Shown: in pieces, positions 31,352 through 34,080 of the stretch | How the letters are laid out: the number at the start of each line of letters is the position of its first letter | Position numbering within the stretch: the stretch's first letter is position 1 | IMG/VR virus record: IMGVR_UViG_3300033553_000597 | Span: 1-34,080 of that record | Origin: a virus | DNA length: 34,080 bases | Reading direction: 5' to 3' (one strand) | The notes under the pieces: model-generated | Database searches by the model: none | Told to the model about the DNA's origin: nothing | The model's input: only the letters and a program-made list of their open reading frames with translations | Program-made: the position numbers and the translations under genes

Positions 31352-31656
31352 TGACTGCCTTCCTTAGTCTTGCTACTATGACCATCAAATAACTGCGCCT
31401 TCAGCTTGTTTTCATATTCGCCGCGGCGTTTTTTGATCTCTTGGGCAATCAGCTGGCGTAAAAGAGAGGCGGACCGCGTCCCAAAGCACTCATCTACGGT
31501 CAGCCCCAGAAAACCGGCCACCGCCTCTCTGATATGCGGCGTCTGCCTAGTCCCTTTGACCGTCTTCTGCACCGAGTGCATATCCTGCCCGAGCTGCTCG
31601 GCCAGATTCCGCATGGAGATTTTGCGGGCTTTAAAGAGTCGTTGCAGGTTGTTCAT
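31348..31656 (-). CDS. Ner/Cro-like HTH regulator, 102 aa
   Basis: First gene of the early operon, opposite to the repressor. HTH residues about 14-50: ISMRNLAEQLGQDMHSVQKTVKGTRQTPHIREAV, of the lambda-Cro type, with a basic C-terminus (KKRRGEYENKLKAQL). In Mu the ner gene has this place and turns down early transcription. The sequence differs from Mu Ner itself, so it is called Ner-like by position. The ribosome site is weak (GGA 10 bases upstream). Confidence 0.8.
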   Translation of the reverse strand: MNNLQRLFKARKISMRNLAEQLGQDMHSVQKTVKGTRQTPHIREAVAGFLGLTVDECFGTRSASLLRQLIAQEIKKRRGEYENKLKAQLFDGHSSKTKEGSQ

Positions 31657-31753
31657 ATTTTATAATTCCATTTATGGTGGCGTTTAAATCTGGATTAATT
31701 TTAAACGCGTTTTTTTAATCTTTTGTATGTCTGTACTTGCGTCTTTATTAGAC

Positions 31754-31782
31754 AACATATTTCTATTTTTAACGCACGTCAA
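31754..31782 (-). promoter_or_regulatory. Leftward early promoter
   Basis: -35 TTGACG (plus-strand 31777-31782) and -10 TATGTT (31754-31759) with the ideal 17-base spacer. It reads into the Ner-like gene, which starts about 95 bases further on. Just upstream of the -35 lies an operator-like repeat (31793-31805), so repressor bound there could block or bend the promoter. Confidence 0.72.
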
Positions 31783-31792
31783 GTCAAAAATT

Positions 31793-31805
31793 ACGCGTCG
31801 GAGTT
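31793..31805 (+). promoter_or_regulatory. Operator-like copy R1, ACGCGTCGGAGTT
   Basis: One of the three full 13-base copies of ACGCGTCGGAGTT in the switch region. It is 10 bases upstream (outside) of the leftward early promoter -35. Other copies lie at 31883-31895 and, inverted, 31929-31941. A shared recognition sequence for the adjacent repressor is the obvious reading. Confidence 0.65.
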
Positions 31806-31812
31806 TAATATT

Positions 31813-31917
31813 ATGAAAAAAACTCATATTGTTACAATTAAAACGCAAAAACAATACATTATAAAACTACGACACAAAAAAAACGCGTCGGAGTTCACGT
31901 CGGAGTTAGGCAAATGA
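31813..31917 (+). CDS. Possible 34-aa leader peptide overlapping the repressor
   Basis: Frame from ATG 31813 to TGA, ending in ATGA overlap with the repressor start. GGAG of operator copy R1 is about 9 bases upstream. It is Lys-rich (MKKTHIVTIKTQKQYIIKLR), and its last residues (NASEFTSELG) are spelled out by the operator repeats. It may be a leader whose translation opens the hairpin over the repressor start, or it may be chance. A longer frame from TTG 31723 crosses the early promoter and is unlikely. Confidence 0.3.
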   Translation: MKKTHIVTIKTQKQYIIKLRHKKNASEFTSELGK

Positions 31918-31942
31918 ACTCCGACATAAACTCCGACGCGTT
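31882..31942 (+). promoter_or_regulatory. Nested dyad / hairpin over the repressor start codon
   Basis: The outer arms 31882-31895 and 31929-31942 pair perfectly over 14 bases. After a CAC/ATA internal loop, the inner arms GTCGGAGTT (31899-31907) and AACTCCGAC (31917-31925) pair over 9 bases. The loop AGGCAAATG (31908-31916) holds the repressor ATG. The GGAG ribosome site (31902-31905) is inside the inner stem. The same bases are the repeated operator cores, so the element can act as DNA (operators) and as RNA (hidden start). Confidence 0.85.
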
Positions 31943-32705
31943 CTGGGATAGATTAAAAGCGGCTATTGGGCGGCGATCGAATAGATCTGTAGCTGATCAA
32001 TGTGGTCTTTCTGAAGGGACAATTCGTCGTTATTTACGCAAAGAGACCTATCCCTCCTTAGATAAAATACGCGACATTGCCAAAGTCACAGAGGTTAACA
32101 CTGATTGGCTGCTTACTGGTGAAGGCCCAATGCGCCAAGGCGAAACAGCTTTAGCCATTCCTAGCCAACAACCACAACTACTCTTAAAAGAAGAGGACGC
32201 GCCAGAATTTATCAGCTACGAAGACGCGACCGAACAGACCCAGCAGCATATAGATATTCCTCAGTGGCCCCATCCGGATGCCGACGCCTTTCATTATGTG
32301 CCTATGGCCAAGGCTAAGCTCTGTGCTGGCGGGGGGATGTTTGTTTTGTCAGAGGATGTCTCAGATTATTATGCCTTCCGAAAAACCTGGCTGAAAAGAA
32401 TATCAACCAGCCCTAAGAGCGTTGTCTTAATGGAAGTACAAGGCAATTCCATGGCCCCGACTATCCTTGATAAGGATACTGTCATGATCGATACAGGACG
32501 CCTGGAAATTATAGAAGGAATGATCTACGCCATTCGCCTAGATCAAACAATAATGATAAAACGCCTAACCCACCGTCCAGGCGGTATAATCAACGTAATA
32601 TCAGACAACAAAGAAGAATTTGAGCCCTACCAAGCCCACCGTAAAGACGTCCATATCATCGGCCAAATAATCTATTTCAGCCGCGACCTTATCAGCGGAT
32701 ATTGA
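31914..32705 (+). CDS. CI/LexA-type phage repressor, HTH plus S24 peptidase, 263 aa
   Basis: N-terminal HTH at about 23-50 (NRSVADQCGLSEGTIRRYL). Linker. The S24 autoprotease has a likely self-cleavage pair A138-G139 (KLCAGGGMF), nucleophile Ser179 in QGNSMAPT and general base Lys216 in IMIKRL. Cleavage would be RecA-dependent, so the prophage may be induced by DNA damage, unlike the small Mu c repressor. The start codon lies in the loop of a nested hairpin whose arms encode the repeated NSD near the N-terminus (MNSDINSDAF). Divergent from the early operon; low GC compared with the late genes. Confidence 0.94.
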   Translation: MNSDINSDAFWDRLKAAIGRRSNRSVADQCGLSEGTIRRYLRKETYPSLDKIRDIAKVTEVNTDWLLTGEGPMRQGETALAIPSQQPQLLLKEEDAPEFISYEDATEQTQQHIDIPQWPHPDADAFHYVPMAKAKLCAGGGMFVLSEDVSDYYAFRKTWLKRISTSPKSVVLMEVQGNSMAPTILDKDTVMIDTGRLEIIEGMIYAIRLDQTIMIKRLTHRPGGIINVISDNKEEFEPYQAHRKDVHIIGQIIYFSRDLISGY

Positions 32706-32731
32706 CAAAAAAAAATATAATTTTTTTTAAT
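32702..32731 (+). promoter_or_regulatory. Promoter of the AT-rich membrane-protein gene
   Basis: TTGACA at 32702-32707 (overlapping the repressor stop) and TTTAAT at 32726-32731, spacer 18. This is near consensus. It should express the following gene in the lysogen independently of the repressor transcript. Confidence 0.65.
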
Positions 32732-32753
32732 TTAGGAATATAGGAAATACAAA

Positions 32754-33758
32754 TTGTCAAAAAAAATAAGTTCCTACGCTGAATTACTTGATTATGCAGA
32801 AGGATGTTTTCGTGGTACAAATAAAATTGATTCATTGGAAATAGGAGACTCTCTTGACTATAAGATCAAGATAACAGGAGGTACTTGGGACGGTTCAGTT
32901 GATTACCGGCTTGCTCAGTATATAATTGATACCCAAAATGCCTTGGACAAACTTTTTAAAGAATTAGGAATAGAACTCAAAGAACACGAAAGGCCTATAA
33001 TAAAGTTTAGAGTCGAATCTGGCTGCACTGAACTTTATATTAAAATCTCTGAAGCAGTTAAAACATTATTTGAAAACATGCCAAGCGGACAGAAAACATT
33101 TATTGCAGCCCTTATGCTTCTCTCAATAGTAGGCGCTTTTACTGCCTACGGTTTTATGCAATACAAAACCCAACAAGAACAGCATCTTTATGAACTTGAA
33201 AAACAGAAAATTCAGAATGAAAAAGAACTAAAACATCAAGAAATTTTAGTTAAAACTATAGATTCCTTGGCTGACAAAATTTCTACATACGAAACACCAA
33301 ACAGAAAACTTGCTAAAAATTTATACGAAGGAGATAAATTTGAAAACTCCACCAACCCTGAAGAGCTAACCAAGGAAGAGCTTAAACAACAATATCGTGG
33401 TAAGAGTAAATCTAAGGCTGAAACTGTTTATATAGATAATAAATACTTAATAACAGCTATAAAATTAAAAGCTGGGAAAATTACCATTGAACACGCTGGA
33501 CATCGATATGATTGCCAATCATCTCTTAATTTAGAAGAACTTGAAGATCTTTTAAATAGAGTAAAGGCCGGAATTGTGGAAGGAAAAGGCTTTGAACTTG
33601 ATCTAAAAATAAATGCAGAATATTACAAAGAAACCAAAAAACTTAAAAATCTTATTATTTATGAAATTGGCACCTCAAGAAAAAATGCTAAATCTATTGA
33701 TGATTTAATTAATATAAAACAAGAGGCATCACCAAATAGACAATATCCACTTTTTTAA
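32754..33758 (+). CDS. AT-rich membrane protein of unknown function (moron), 334 aa
   Basis: An N-terminal cytoplasmic-type domain (1-110) contains VDYRLAQYIIDTQNALDKLF and PIIKFRVESGCTELYIKI. One transmembrane helix lies at about 114-134 (FIAALMLLSIVGAFTAYGF), then a coiled coil at about 138-175 (QQEQHLYELEKQKIQNEKEL). The C-terminal domain (about 225-310) is beta-rich (YIDNKYLITAIKLKAGKITIEHAG). Start is TTG at 32754 with AGGAAA about 6 bases upstream. Composition is much more AT-rich than the phage core, a sign of separate acquisition. Position beside the repressor and its own promoter suggest expression in the lysogen, for example in exclusion or defence (inference). Confidence 0.82.
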   Translation: MSKKISSYAELLDYAEGCFRGTNKIDSLEIGDSLDYKIKITGGTWDGSVDYRLAQYIIDTQNALDKLFKELGIELKEHERPIIKFRVESGCTELYIKISEAVKTLFENMPSGQKTFIAALMLLSIVGAFTAYGFMQYKTQQEQHLYELEKQKIQNEKELKHQEILVKTIDSLADKISTYETPNRKLAKNLYEGDKFENSTNPEELTKEELKQQYRGKSKSKAETVYIDNKYLITAIKLKAGKITIEHAGHRYDCQSSLNLEELEDLLNRVKAGIVEGKGFELDLKINAEYYKETKKLKNLIIYEIGTSRKNAKSIDDLINIKQEASPNRQYPLF

Positions 33759-33775
33759 TTACCCTCTTAAAATTA

Positions 33776-33922
33776 GTTTTAAATCATGTGTAAATTTTTA
33801 TCATTTTTCCTTATTTAACTTTACATCTGCTTTAAAACCATTTCTCACATTAAAATCCTTTTTTTATAACAATTCTAAAACCTTTTAACTTTTCTTTCCT
33901 TTATCTATAAGGTTTTAAATCA
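33776..33922. repeat. GTTTTAAA-type repeats, possible transposase end sites
   Basis: Within the non-coding stretch 33759-34080, GTTTTAAATCA occurs at 33776-33786 and 33912-33922. Inverted relatives are TTTAAAACCA at 33831-33840 and CTAAAACC near 33875. The stretch is very AT-rich to about 33925, then mixed. In Mu-like phages the end next to the repressor carries several transposase-binding sites, so these are candidates. The phage boundary is not visible, and no gene is seen here. Confidence 0.35.
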
Positions 33923-34080
33923 ATCCCTCCCTAACACAGCTTACCCGCCTGAGCAGAACCTGATTAAGTGCCAGCAGTACCAACTTTCTTAATTTAAACA
34001 GCAGTAAATCTCCATCCCGCCCTTTTTTCTTCTCCTGTTCTGCCATGCCCGCTACTCGCCAAAATCAACACCCCCGCTTA

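Noticed and set aside
31723-31917. 64-codon plus frame from TTG before the repressor
   Set aside because: It would be read across the early promoter and has no ribosome site at its TTG; only the shorter ATG version was kept as a weak candidate.

Overview
This window is most of one prophage: a Mu-like transposable phage lying in reverse orientation. Its repressor end is on the right, near 34 kb, and its tail genes run off the left edge at base 1. Hallmarks are a DDE transposase (A), an AAA+ target-selection ATPase (B), GemA/gp16, a Mor activator, the Mu head set (gp27/28 terminase, gp29 portal, F, G, I/Z, T, gp35-37) and a tape-measure protein. No sheath or baseplate gene is visible. The tail genes (single tube protein, frameshifting chaperone pair, tape measure, distal tail proteins) are of the long non-contractile kind, as in the transposable siphophages B3 and D3112. 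The host cannot be named from this sequence. The GC-rich coding style and gene order suggest a Gram-negative proteobacterium or a former deltaproteobacterium, which is an inference. No tRNA, rRNA, CRISPR or clear host gene is present.

Layout from right to left, in the direction of phage transcription. 33759-34080 is AT-rich with GTTTTAAA repeats and may be the phage end. 31914-33758 (+) holds the CI/LexA-type repressor and an AT-rich membrane-protein gene with its own promoter. 31657-31942 is the switch region, with a leftward early promoter and a set of GTCGGAGTT repeats that form a nested dyad over the repressor start codon. 22.1-31.7 kb (-) is the early and middle operon: Ner-like regulator, early protein, transposase A, a 27-residue membrane peptide, B, small DNA-binding and Cys-rich proteins, DUF3164, an ASCH protein, gemA, mor and three small genes, two of them exported.

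21440-22030 (+) is a moron, a PH-domain membrane protein with a zinc ribbon, placed against the operon with its own terminator. 1-21.2 kb (-) is the late operon: SleB-type hydrolase, DUF1353, a zinc-finger protein, gp25/26-like proteins, terminase and portal. Then comes a cassette at 11.9-16.05 kb (receptor-type fibres including a collagen-like one, an HNH endonuclease and two proteins with signal peptides), followed by head genes F, G, I/Z, decoration protein and T, and finally the tail genes.

Logic: the repressor silences the leftward early promoter. When it is lifted, A and B replicate the phage by transposition, Mor is made and switches on the late operon, and head, tail and lysis proteins follow. 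Genes are tightly packed with ATGA or TAATG overlaps, which points to translational coupling. The most notable signals are the nested dyad over the repressor start, a perfect slippery heptamer between the tail chaperone genes, the in-frame internal start of the scaffold Z, the exported-protein and fibre cassette inside the head operon, and the counter-oriented moron whose 3' flank carries a 30-bp palindrome sharing the operator core.
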